DNA from: JARKPK01 sp964631235 | GTDB lineage: Bacteria > Planctomycetota > Planctomycetia > Pirellulales > Thermoguttaceae | DNA length: 64,000 nucleotides | Assembly (NCBI GenBank): GCA_964631235.1 | Contig: CAZVZX010000004.1 | Span: 62,001-126,000 of the forward strand | Direction of reading: 5' to 3' | Shown: positions 44,604 through 52,613 of the stretch, one piece after another | How positions within the stretch are numbered: the first letter of the stretch is position 1 | Layout of the letters: each line of letters begins with the position of its first letter | Notes under the pieces: model-generated | What the model was told of the DNA's origin: nothing | The model's input: only the letters and a program-made list of their open reading frames with translations | Database searches by the model: none | Program-made: the position numbers and the translations under genes

Positions 44604-45755
44604 ATGGAACAGCAACGTGTGCGGATTCTCCTGGTCGAGGATGATCCCGACGATGTCTGGCTGATGCGGAATCTGCTCGGGGATCGATGGGATGGCCCAT
44701 TCGAACTGATTCACGTCGAGTTGCTTGCCGCGGCCATCGACCTTACCCAAAAGCAAGCGTTCGATGTCGTCTTGCTTGATCTCGGCCTGCCTGATAGTCG
44801 CGGCCTGGGCACCTTTTTGAGGATGCAATCGGCGGTCGAGGGCGTGCCGATCGTGGTCCTGTCCGGCTATGCCGACGAGGGGATGGCCATCAAGGCGGTG
44901 CAAGCGGGCGCCCAAGATTACCTGGTCAAGGGGCAGGTGGACGATAACTCGCTTGTGCGATCAATCCGATACGCGATTGAACGGACGCGCCGCCGCAGCG
45001 CCGAAGAGGCACTGCGACAAACCAAGGAGGAGTTCCGACTAGCGCAAGAAATCCAACAACGCCTCTTCCCGGCGTCGGCGCCGGCAGTACCGGGGTTTGA
45101 AATCGCCGGGGCAATCTTCCCGGCCAACTCAGCGGCCGGCGACTACTACGACTACTTCCCGCTGAGCGACGGATCGATCGCGCTTGCCGTCGGCGATGTC
45201 AGCAGCCATGGGATGGGCCCGGCACTGCTCATGTCGGAAACGCGAGCATGCCTGCGGATTCTCGCCCAAACGCTCGACGATATCGGAGCGATCCTGACAA
45301 AAGCGAACCGCTTGCTCTCGGCCGATACGAGCGACTTTCACTTCGTCACGTTGGCCCTGGTTCAATTGCGTCCGAACGAACGATCTCTCGTCTATGCCGG
45401 CGCGGGACAACGCAGCTATTTGCTCCGCAATGACGGCAGACTCGATCTGCTCGATACGGCCAGTCTGCCGTTGGGAGTTCGCGACGATTCGATCGTCTCT
45501 GCCAGTCCGCCGATTCGCCTCGAAACCGGAGACTTAGTCGTTTTGTTGACCGACGGCGTTTACGAAGCGGAATCTCCTCGACAGGAACGGCTGGGGATCG
45601 ATCGCGTTTTTGCCGCAGTCCGCCGCGTTCGCGAGCAATCGGCACAAACGATTCTCGATGAGGTCTTCGCCGAAATCAATCGCTTCACGAACGGTCGGCC
45701 TCCGCAAGACGACGCAACGATGGTCGTCGCCAAGGTGCTCGACGCAGAGTCGTAG
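44604..45755 (+). CDS. Response regulator with PP2C-type (SpoIIE/RsbU) phosphatase output
   Basis: 383 residues. A receiver domain (1-125): RILLVEDDPDDVWLMRN holds the acidic pair, FDVVLLDLGLPDSRG the phospho-acceptor Asp59, VVLSGYADEG the Thr/Ser switch position, and AGAQDYLVKG the conserved Lys. A short coiled linker ends EEFRLAQEIQQRLFPASAPA, the usual start of SpoIIE/RsbU phosphatases. Their metal-binding Asp residues are in AAGDYYDYFPL, VGDVSSHGMGPALLM and PQDDATMVVAKV. Such proteins dephosphorylate anti-anti-sigma factors in partner-switching. No such partner is in the window, so its target is unknown. No cognate histidine kinase adjoins. Confidence 0.94.
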   Translation: MEQQRVRILLVEDDPDDVWLMRNLLGDRWDGPFELIHVELLAAAIDLTQKQAFDVVLLDLGLPDSRGLGTFLRMQSAVEGVPIVVLSGYADEGMAIKAVQAGAQDYLVKGQVDDNSLVRSIRYAIERTRRRSAEEALRQTKEEFRLAQEIQQRLFPASAPAVPGFEIAGAIFPANSAAGDYYDYFPLSDGSIALAVGDVSSHGMGPALLMSETRACLRILAQTLDDIGAILTKANRLLSADTSDFHFVTLALVQLRPNERSLVYAGAGQRSYLLRNDGRLDLLDTASLPLGVRDDSIVSASPPIRLETGDLVVLLTDGVYEAESPRQERLGIDRVFAAVRRVREQSAQTILDEVFAEINRFTNGRPPQDDATMVVAKVLDAES

Positions 45756-45898
45756 TTCCGTGAGGAACGCGATGCGTTTTGCAACGCGGGATTCTGCCGG
45801 TTGCCGCCCGACGCCGAACTGTCCGACGCAAAAGAATCCTCCGCGTTCCACCGCGGAAGATCGATCGCCAACAACTTGAAACGCCGTTATCCGTCGCC

Positions 45899-46734
45899 AT
45901 GCCCGAGTTGCCCGAAGTTGAAACGATGCGTCGCTGCATCGCGCCTGTTGCCGGTTTGAGGGTCGCTCGCGTCTGGCGGCCGCCGAGCATGCTGCAATCG
46001 ATCCGTTTTCTCCCGTCGTGGCGCACTGTTTGCGCCGGATTGCAAGGGCGGTTGATCACCGAGGTAACCCGACTCGGCAAAAGGCTGGTTCTCCACCTCG
46101 ACAACTCAAGTTGTTTGGTGATCGAGCCGCGAATGACCGGCCTGGTCATGATGGCCCGCCCGCCCGATCGCGATCATCTGCGACTCGTGCTGAACCTCCG
46201 AGGCTCCGCCAGACGGCAATTGCTTTTTTGGGATCAACGGGGCCTTGGGGTCGTCCACTTGCTGACCGAAACGGCGTTCGCCCGACAGTTCGGGCCGAGG
46301 CGAATCGGGCCCGACGCCTTGACGGTACCCAAGGAGGAGTTCCCCGCCTGTTTTCGGAACTCGAGCCGCCCCATCAAAGTCGCCTTGCTCGATCAAAAGA
46401 GGCTGGCCGGCATTGGCAATCTTTATGCCTCTGAAATGCTTCATCGCGCGCGAATCCCGCTACCGCATGCAGGGAGATTACCGCGAACCAATGGGCGAGG
46501 CTTTGGAAGGCCATGCAAGCGGCACTTGCCGAAGCAATCGCCCACCAGGGAACCACCCTGCGCGACGGCACGTATCGCATTGCGGCGGACGAGCCTGGGA
46601 ACCACCAGCATCACCTTCGCGTGTACCAACGCCACGGACAGCCGTGCCTCCAGTGCCGTACCGGGCGCATTGTAAGAATCGTTCAGGCACAACGCTCCAC
46701 CTTCTTCTGCCCGCGTTGCCAAGCCGAACCATAA
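45899..46734 (+). pseudogene. fpg: Formamidopyrimidine-DNA glycosylase, frameshifted
   Basis: The first part (45899 to about 46457) has the catalytic N-terminus MPELPEVETMRRCIAPVAGL and runs to AGIGNLYASEMLHRARI in one frame. The rest continues in another frame, with NQWARLWKAMQAALAEAIAH, then GNHQHHLRVYQRHGQPCLQC and FFCPRCQAEP, a normal four-Cys zinc finger and end. The two halves join as one collinear Fpg/Nei-type protein if one base is added in the CCC at about 46456-46458. Fpg removes 8-oxoguanine and opens the abasic site. Both halves are otherwise intact. It may be a recent frameshift or a sequencing error. Confidence 0.88.
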
Positions 46735-47620
46735 ACAGCCCGTCGAAAAAACGCTTCCGCCGAATTCAGCACGAGAGTTTCGCAAAGAACGCATTCGGCC
46801 GCGAATGTAGTAACGACTCGTTCAATTTTTCGCGTTTCGTATCTAATCAGCCGTCTGAAGCCCTCAAGGGCCATGCTCCCTTGTGGCCAGGAGTCGGCGA
46901 AACGGCCGCAACGGAGACCCAGCAGGTGGAGCGACAGAGAGCGGCCACGATAGAGCGAGTCCCTCCGACGCCGACGCGACAAGACGATCGGGCAAAACGA
47001 CTCGCGTCATCAAACCCGTTTCATCGCGTGCGCCAATCGCCCTGCCGAGCGATCTTCCCGGCTACTCCGCTACTCCATCTGGCTGAAATGCTGCCGCGAT
47101 TATTGTTTGGACGGCCTGGCGTTTTTCTCCGCTCGCCGAGGTGGCTCACCGTCTGCGCGGCCATGCCTTGCCGACACGCGGCGCAAACGATCGCGCTGCC
47201 CAGTCGCCAAGCATGTCGTCGCACAGCGATGCGGCCGAATTGCGGCTGCCGGGGCGTTCAAACCCGGCCTTTCTTGGGCGACTGATTAGATCACGCATTC
47301 GACATGCAAGAATTGGTCGCAAACGCACGCTTAGCGCGCATCAGTTGCACACAGAATATGCTTTTTCAAGAGGCGATCGTCGGTTCCTCGTCCGTGATTC
47401 GATCAGACGATCACCCGGCATTAATTTCCTGATAATCTCGCAACATATATCCAGCACACGACTTCCGCATTTTTCCCAACGTGGCCGTGCCCAAAGAATC
47501 GCGCCACGGACGTTTCGCGGGCACGCAGATTGCAATGCAGCTCGTCATCGCTCGCGCGGTTGTTCGTTTTCGGGCAAGTGTCGTTCTATCCAACTCTCGT
47601 TTCCTGTTGAAAGAGACGCC
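46735..47620. other. Gene-free 0.9-kb stretch upstream of glnK
   Basis: No gene is seen. Just after the fpg stop, GCCCGTCGAAAAAACGCTTC at about 46740 resembles the left end of an M element but has no clear right end. I see no sigma-54 GG-N10-GC box before glnK. Confidence 0.45.
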
Positions 47621-47959
47621 ATGAAGAAAGTGGAAGCGTTGATCCGGCATTTCAAGCTGGAAGATGTCAAAGAGGCGCTGGCTCAGGCCGGTGTCAAAGG
47701 TATGACGATCACCGAGGTTCGCGGGTTCGGCCGCCAGAAGGGCCATACCGAGGTTTATCGCGGCACGGAATACACAGTGGACTTCGTCCCCAAGATCAAA
47801 GTCGAGGTCGTTATCGCAGACAAGGATCTGCCTGCGGTTCTCGAAGCCATCTCCCGAGCCGCCAAGACCGGCCAAGTCGGAGACGGCAAGATTTTCGTCT
47901 CGGATCTGAATGAAGTGGTTCGCATCCGCACCGGCGAGTCGGGCGATGCCGCAATCTAA
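47621..47959 (+). CDS. glnK: Nitrogen regulatory protein P-II
   Basis: 112 residues, the standard length. Seen: MKKVEALIRHFKLEDVKEAL, the TITEVRGFGRQKGHTEVYRG segment, T-loop Tyr51 in YRGTEYTVDFVPKIKVE (the uridylylation site in other bacteria), and the ATP/2-oxoglutarate C-terminal segment TGQVGDGKIFVSDLNEVVRI. P-II senses 2-oxoglutarate and ATP/ADP and, when next to amt, binds and blocks the ammonium channel. GAAAGAG lies upstream of the ATG. The ammonium transporter gene starts 66 bp after its stop, with a stem-loop between. Confidence 0.96.
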   Translation: MKKVEALIRHFKLEDVKEALAQAGVKGMTITEVRGFGRQKGHTEVYRGTEYTVDFVPKIKVEVVIADKDLPAVLEAISRAAKTGQVGDGKIFVSDLNEVVRIRTGESGDAAI

Positions 47960-47986
47960 CCGCTCGGCGGAATGGGTCCCGAGCGG
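47960..47986 (+). promoter_or_regulatory. Stem-loop between glnK and amt
   Basis: CCGCTCGG at 47960-47967 pairs perfectly with CCGAGCGG at 47979-47986; loop of 11 bases. It directly follows the glnK stop. It is followed by CTTATCTGCC, not a T-run, so it more likely acts as a partial attenuator or mRNA-processing or stability element than a full terminator. Confidence 0.5.
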
Positions 47987-48025
47987 CTTATCTGCCAAGA
48001 ACAAGACAAAAAATAGGTGAAATCG

Positions 48026-49774
48026 ATGATGCGACTCTTCAAGCAAACTGGTTTCGTGCTTCTGTTGGGAACGCTGATTTTCGGCGGCCTTGGCTGGGAG
48101 ATTCTGGCCGGCGAGCCGCTTCCGGCCCCTGCCTCGGCAGACTCCGGAGCGGCGGGACCCACCGCGGCGGCGGGTGCGGCCGGAGGCGACTCCGCTCCGA
48201 CAGCCGTCGCCGCGCCGGCCGGTCCGAGCTTGGCCGACCTGAAGATCATGGCCGACACTGTTTGGGTTCTTATCACCGGCATGCTCGTGTTCTTCATGAA
48301 CTTGGGTTTCGCGTGCGTTGAATCCGGTTTTGCCCGAGCGAAGAACTGCGTCAATATCCTTTCGAAGAACTTCATTGTGTTCGCCATCAGCGCCATTGGT
48401 TTCTGGCTGATCGGCTGGGGATTGATGTTCGGCAACGGTTCGCCGTATGTCGGTAGCGAAGGCCTGCTGATGGTCGGTGGCGCCGACAACAGCCCGGCCA
48501 CGGCTTCGCTGGAAAGCCTGATCAAGTCCGATATCAAGGACGCCGTGGGCATCGACCTCGACGATGAAGAAACCGCCAAGAAACACGACAAACTGATTGC
48601 CGAAATCAGTGCCTTGAGCGAGAAGGCTCGCCTTACCGAGTTCAAGGTCGTCGATGGCGCCGCGACCGGCACATTCCCGGTCGTGTTGAACATCCCGGAA
48701 AAAGGTGAATTCAAGAAAGAGTACTCGGCCACGGATTTCTATTGGGGCAACTACGCAGCCATTTCGTGGTCGGGAATTCCCCTTTGGGCGAAGTTCTTCT
48801 TCCAACTGGTGTTCTGCGGCACGGCGGCGACCATCGTCTCTGGAGCAGTCGCCGAGCGCATCAAGTATCACGCCTTCATCATCTTCAGCTTTATCATGGC
48901 GATCGCGGTCTATCCGGTCGTCGGCCACTGGATTTGGGGAGGCGGCTGGCTCTCGAGCCTCGGCTTTGTTGACTTCGCCGGCTCGACGCAGGTTCACTCC
49001 ATCGGCGGCTGGGCCGCATTGGTCGGTGCGATGATCCTCGGTCCTCGAATTGGAAAGTATGGGCCCGGCGGAAAAATCAATGCGATTCCCGGCCACAGCC
49101 TCAGCTTGGCCACGATTGGGTGTTTCGTTCTCTGGTTCGGCTGGTTCGGATTCAATCCCGGCAGCACGATGGGCGTCGATCCGGCGGCCATCTCCGAAAT
49201 CGTCGTTACGACCAACACTGCCGCGGCGGCCGCGACCCTAAGTGCGACCCTTGTTGCGTGGCTCCTTCTGGGCAAGCCCGACTTGGGTATGACGCTCAAC
49301 GGTTGCTTGGCCGGACTGGTGGCGATTACGGCCCCGTGCGCCTTCGTTACCGTCGGTGCGTCAGTCATCATCGGCCTAATCGCCGGGGCGCTGGTCGTAG
49401 TCGGAGTTTTGTTCTTCGACCGAATCCGCTGCGACGATCCGGTGGGGGCCACGTCCGTTCACTTGCTCAACGGAGTGTTCGGCACTTTGGCCGTCGGGCT
49501 GTTCGCTACCCCCGACCGAATCGGCCGATCGGGCAACTCGGCCGCCAAGGCCGGGGTTTTCTACGGCGGCGGCTTCGACCAATTCATCGCTCAACTGACC
49601 GGAGTTGTTGCCTGTGCGGTTTATGTTGTAGTGGCAACCGCCATCGCGTGGATGATCCTTAAGTACACGGTCGGCATCCGTGTTACGCCCGAAGAAGAAC
49701 GCGAAGGCCTGGACTTGGGCGAGCACGGCAACGAGGCTTACCCCGGCTTCGTCATGACCAGCGGCGCCCGCTGA
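48026..49774 (+). CDS. amt: Ammonium transporter
   Basis: 582 residues, about 150 more than a typical AmtB. An N-terminal signal-like helix (FVLLLGTLIFGGLGWEILAG) and an Ala-rich spacer precede the first Amt helix. LVFFMNLGFACVESGFARAK is the conserved start. VAERIKYHAFIIFSFIMAIA and FAGSTQVHSIGGWAALVGAM (pore His) follow, then FVLWFGWFGFNPGSTMGVD and VGATSVHLLNGVFGTLAVGL (second pore His). A Lys/Glu-rich insert at about residues 160-230 (DDEETAKKHDKLIAEISALS) enlarges an external loop. The ATG at 48026 is chosen because AGGTGA lies six bases upstream; a GTG at 48017 is in frame. P-II should regulate it. A strong terminator follows. Confidence 0.95.
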   Translation: MMRLFKQTGFVLLLGTLIFGGLGWEILAGEPLPAPASADSGAAGPTAAAGAAGGDSAPTAVAAPAGPSLADLKIMADTVWVLITGMLVFFMNLGFACVESGFARAKNCVNILSKNFIVFAISAIGFWLIGWGLMFGNGSPYVGSEGLLMVGGADNSPATASLESLIKSDIKDAVGIDLDDEETAKKHDKLIAEISALSEKARLTEFKVVDGAATGTFPVVLNIPEKGEFKKEYSATDFYWGNYAAISWSGIPLWAKFFFQLVFCGTAATIVSGAVAERIKYHAFIIFSFIMAIAVYPVVGHWIWGGGWLSSLGFVDFAGSTQVHSIGGWAALVGAMILGPRIGKYGPGGKINAIPGHSLSLATIGCFVLWFGWFGFNPGSTMGVDPAAISEIVVTTNTAAAAATLSATLVAWLLLGKPDLGMTLNGCLAGLVAITAPCAFVTVGASVIIGLIAGALVVVGVLFFDRIRCDDPVGATSVHLLNGVFGTLAVGLFATPDRIGRSGNSAAKAGVFYGGGFDQFIAQLTGVVACAVYVVVATAIAWMILKYTVGIRVTPEEEREGLDLGEHGNEAYPGFVMTSGAR

Positions 49775-50306
49775 CTTCTTCCCCTCGATCAGCACCGCTG
49801 GAATGCCGTCGCCCTTAGATAAAAAGAAAGGAGGGCTCCGTCGATTGAGAAACTGACAACTCGAGAGCGAAAACGTGCAGTCGCTCGCAAAGCGGCTGCC
49901 GTTTTCGTTTTCTTGCCATCCCTGCGGTAATTTTGTCTCGGCCAGCTACCGACCGCGAGACCGATCGATCCCTCGCGCCCTTTTCCCGTTATGCCCGTTC
50001 AATCGAAACGCGAATTCATTCCGGCAGGCACGTTGCGCGGTCGTTCCGTCGCCACCGATTCGATTCGGCTGACAACACCGGAGCAGACGATTAATCAGGA
50101 CATCGCCGGGATCGATTGGCTGGTATCGAGCTTCACCACCTCCGGTCAATTCACTCCGGCCGGGATGGACAGCCGCCCGCCACCACCGAGTTGCCCGGAT
50201 CAACCGGAAAGCCCTGGGGGTGGGTTGAATTCGGGGCAGCCGTTACAATGGTTGGTTTAGGATTCCGCCGCGTACTATCGGCAAGAAGCAAGCAGGAGGA
50301 TCGAGC
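49775..50306. other. Gene-free stretch after amt
   Basis: Apart from the amt terminator, nothing recognisable is seen in these 532 bp. Confidence 0.45.
49868..49915 (+). terminator. Intrinsic terminator after amt
   Basis: CGAAAACG, then GCAG and CGC, pair with GCG, CTGC and CGTTTTCG around the loop TCGCAAA, with single-base bulges. The stem is followed by TTTTCTT. It lies about 95 bp after the amt stop. Confidence 0.65.
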
Positions 50307-51335
50307 TTGTCCACGAAACCTCGCAGCTTGGGCGACGTATTGCAGGAGTTCAGTCAGCATCGCCGACTGATGCAGGATGAATTGCAGAAGGTCATCGTTG
50401 GCCAAGCCGACGTGATCGAGCAGCTATTCGCGGCGATCTTCACCCGAGGCCATTGCCTGCTGGAGGGCGTACCCGGCTTGGCCAAAACCCTGATGGTCAG
50501 CACCCTGGCGCGAATCCTCGACATCCAGTTCAAGCGAATCCAGTTTACGCCCGACTTGATGCCTTCGGACATTACGGGCACCAACGTCCTCGAAGAGGAC
50601 GATTCGGGCCGCCGCAATTTCCGATTCGTCGAGGGGCCGATCTTCACCAACATTCTGTTGGCCGACGAAATCAATCGCACCCCGCCCAAGACACAGGCGG
50701 CGCTATTGCAAGCCATGCAGGAGCGCGAGGTAACCGTCGGCAAAACGACCTATCCCTTGCCCGACCCGTTCTTTACCATCGCCACGCAGAACCCCATCGA
50801 GCAAGAGGGCACCTACCCGTTGCCCGAGGCGCAACTCGACCGATTCATGTTCAACATCAAGGTCGATTATCCCACGCCGGAGGAAGAAGAACGCATCTTG
50901 GCGCAAACCACCCGCAGCGAGAAGGTCGAAGTCCGCAAAGTTCTTTCGGGCAAGGCGATTGTCAATTTGCAAACGCTGGTGTCCAAAGTTGCCGTCAGCG
51001 AGTACATCGTCCAGTACGTGGCCCGGCTGGTTCGCGCCACCCGGCCGAAAGACCCAACGGCCCCGGCGTATGTGCGAGAACTGGTCGATTGGGGAGCCGG
51101 TCCGCGCGCCGGGCAGTTCTTGATTCAAGGCGGCAAGTCGCTGGCGGCGATGGATGGGCGTTTTTCCGTCGCGATTGAAGACATCCAGCGAATCGCCGTG
51201 CCCGTTCTGCGGCATCGTGTCAGCACGAACTTCCAAGCCCAAGCGGAAGGGTTGAGCACCGAAGAGATCATTCTGCGCCTTGTTCGCGAAATCCCGCCGC
51301 CGGCCATTCCTAAATACGAAAAAAGCACCGGATGA
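50307..51335 (+). CDS. MoxR-family AAA ATPase
   Basis: 342 residues. Walker A region GHCLLEGVPGLAKTLMVSTL, Walker B ILLADEINRTPPKTQAALLQ (DEINR), the MoxR-type AMQEREVTVGKTTYPLPDPF, ATQNPIEQEGTYPLPEAQLD and the C-terminal lid with RAGQFLIQGGKSLAAMDGRF. MoxR ATPases act as chaperones for partners with von Willebrand A domains. The start is TTG at 50307: AGGAGGA lies six bases upstream, a near-perfect ribosome binding site, and no nearer ATG fits. It is the first gene of the MoxR-DUF58-BatA cluster, with DUF58 following about 110 bp later. Confidence 0.95.
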   Translation: MSTKPRSLGDVLQEFSQHRRLMQDELQKVIVGQADVIEQLFAAIFTRGHCLLEGVPGLAKTLMVSTLARILDIQFKRIQFTPDLMPSDITGTNVLEEDDSGRRNFRFVEGPIFTNILLADEINRTPPKTQAALLQAMQEREVTVGKTTYPLPDPFFTIATQNPIEQEGTYPLPEAQLDRFMFNIKVDYPTPEEEERILAQTTRSEKVEVRKVLSGKAIVNLQTLVSKVAVSEYIVQYVARLVRATRPKDPTAPAYVRELVDWGAGPRAGQFLIQGGKSLAAMDGRFSVAIEDIQRIAVPVLRHRVSTNFQAQAEGLSTEEIILRLVREIPPPAIPKYEKSTG

Positions 51336-51447
51336 TTCGTTCCGCCGTCGCGCAGAGCGCGGCCGGTCGTCGGGGGAATGGTGCAAACCGATACGGACGT
51401 TGGAAACGCGATCAGCCGATCGCGCGGTCGTTCAGGAAATCAATGGC

Positions 51448-52344
51448 ATGAACAGTGTCGAACGGTATTTGCAGCCGTCGGTCATCAACCAGATCAAACG
51501 GTTGGACCTGCGGGCGCAGTTCATCGTCAAGGGATTTTTGCACGGGCTGCACGCCAGTCCATTTCATGGGTTTTCCGTCGAGTTCAGCGAACACCGAAAG
51601 TACACCCCCGGCGACGACCCGAAGGACATCGACTGGCTGATTTACGCCAAGACCGACAAGTACTACGTTAAGAAGTTCGAGGCCGAAACCAACATCACCG
51701 GCTACCTGGCGATGGATTTGAGCCGGTCGATGGCGTACACCTATCGGCAGGAACTGACCAAGTTCGACTACGCCGTGTGCTTGGCGGCGGCGTTATGCTA
51801 CTTGATGATTCACCAACAAGACCCGGTGGGCGTGGTCGCCTTCGACACTCGAATTCGCCGCAGCCTGGCGCCCAAAGCGCGCCGCAGCCAACTGGCTCAC
51901 GTGCTTTCGCTGCTGGCGTCGATTCGTCCCACCGGACAAACCGATATCGCCCAAAGCCTCAACCAATTGGCGGCCATGCTCCGGCACGCCAGCTTGGTGA
52001 TGCTCTTTTCCGACCTGCTCGCCGACCCGGAGGGCGTTTTGCAGGCGCTGTACCGGTTGCGGCACGGCGGACACGACGTGATCGTCTTCCATGTGATCGA
52101 CGAGGCCGAGGCCCGATTTCCCTTCGACGGCATGGTCGAATTGGAGGATCCCGAAAGCCGACAACGGCTGACGCTCGACGCCGATGCCTTTCGGGCCGAC
52201 TACCTCTCGGCGCTGGAATCGTTTCGGCAGCGGTTCCGCCGCGAATGTTCGCAGGCACGGATCGACTACGTGCCCCTAGACACCAGCATGCGATTCGATC
52301 GCGCCCTCATGGAGTATTTGCAGCGACGCAGCGTGCGCAGTTGA
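51448..52344 (+). CDS. DUF58 domain protein with von Willebrand A-like fold
   Basis: 298 residues. Starts MNSVERYLQPSVINQIKRLD. The DUF58 core follows: GLHASPFHGFSVEFSEHRKY, PGDDPKDIDWLIYAKTDKYY and VKKFEAETNITGYLAMDLSR with the MIDAS-like DLSRSMAY (DxSxS). The latter part (HGGHDVIVFHVIDEAEARFP) completes a vWA fold. DUF58 proteins are standard partners of MoxR ATPases and have been linked to cell-envelope stress and aerotolerance functions. It has no membrane helix, so it is cytoplasmic. Upstream in-frame sequence in the spacer is not family-like, so the ATG at 51448 is chosen. Confidence 0.93.
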   Translation: MNSVERYLQPSVINQIKRLDLRAQFIVKGFLHGLHASPFHGFSVEFSEHRKYTPGDDPKDIDWLIYAKTDKYYVKKFEAETNITGYLAMDLSRSMAYTYRQELTKFDYAVCLAAALCYLMIHQQDPVGVVAFDTRIRRSLAPKARRSQLAHVLSLLASIRPTGQTDIAQSLNQLAAMLRHASLVMLFSDLLADPEGVLQALYRLRHGGHDVIVFHVIDEAEARFPFDGMVELEDPESRQRLTLDADAFRADYLSALESFRQRFRRECSQARIDYVPLDTSMRFDRALMEYLQRRSVRS

Positions 52345-52613
52345 GCGCGCGGCAACACGCCGACTGTTTCCGCCCCCGATCCGCCGTCCCCAGCCGTTGC
52401 CCCGCTCAGCGGGGAGGGCGATCCCGGGCAAATCGAAACGGCCGATTGCGTGTCGCCGCCAAAGCGCACCAGGGTTTGTTCCCGCGTTTGTTCGGAGAGG
52501 ATGCAAAGCGTGTTCAGGTTCTTTTGTTCAGGGCGACCGATGGTCGAACAGCTTGGGCCGTGCGCCGATCATCGGGCCGGGTTCGCGACGCGCCGCGACG
52601 GAAGGACCGAACG
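52345..52613. other. Spacer in the MoxR cluster, with stem-loop
   Basis: 269 bp without a gene inside an otherwise close cluster. CCCCGC, loop TCA, GCGGGG at 52400-52414 forms a perfect 6-bp stem. A possible worn R-repeat fragment (CGAAACGGCCGATTGCGTG) follows it. Confidence 0.4.

Noticed and set aside
46736..46840. Possible fourth M element after fpg
   Set aside because: The left end (GCCCGTCGAAAAAACG) is similar, but no inverted right end is found about 98 bp away.
47411..49096. 561-codon minus-strand frame over glnK and amt
   Set aside because: It is antisense to two unmistakable genes and crosses the intergenic hairpin; its composition (Asp/His/Arg-rich) is that of an antisense shadow.
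51777..52613. In-frame upstream extension of the BatA-like gene
   Set aside because: It overlaps DUF58 in another frame and is Arg/Pro-rich without family features. The BatA domain begins exactly at ATG 52614.
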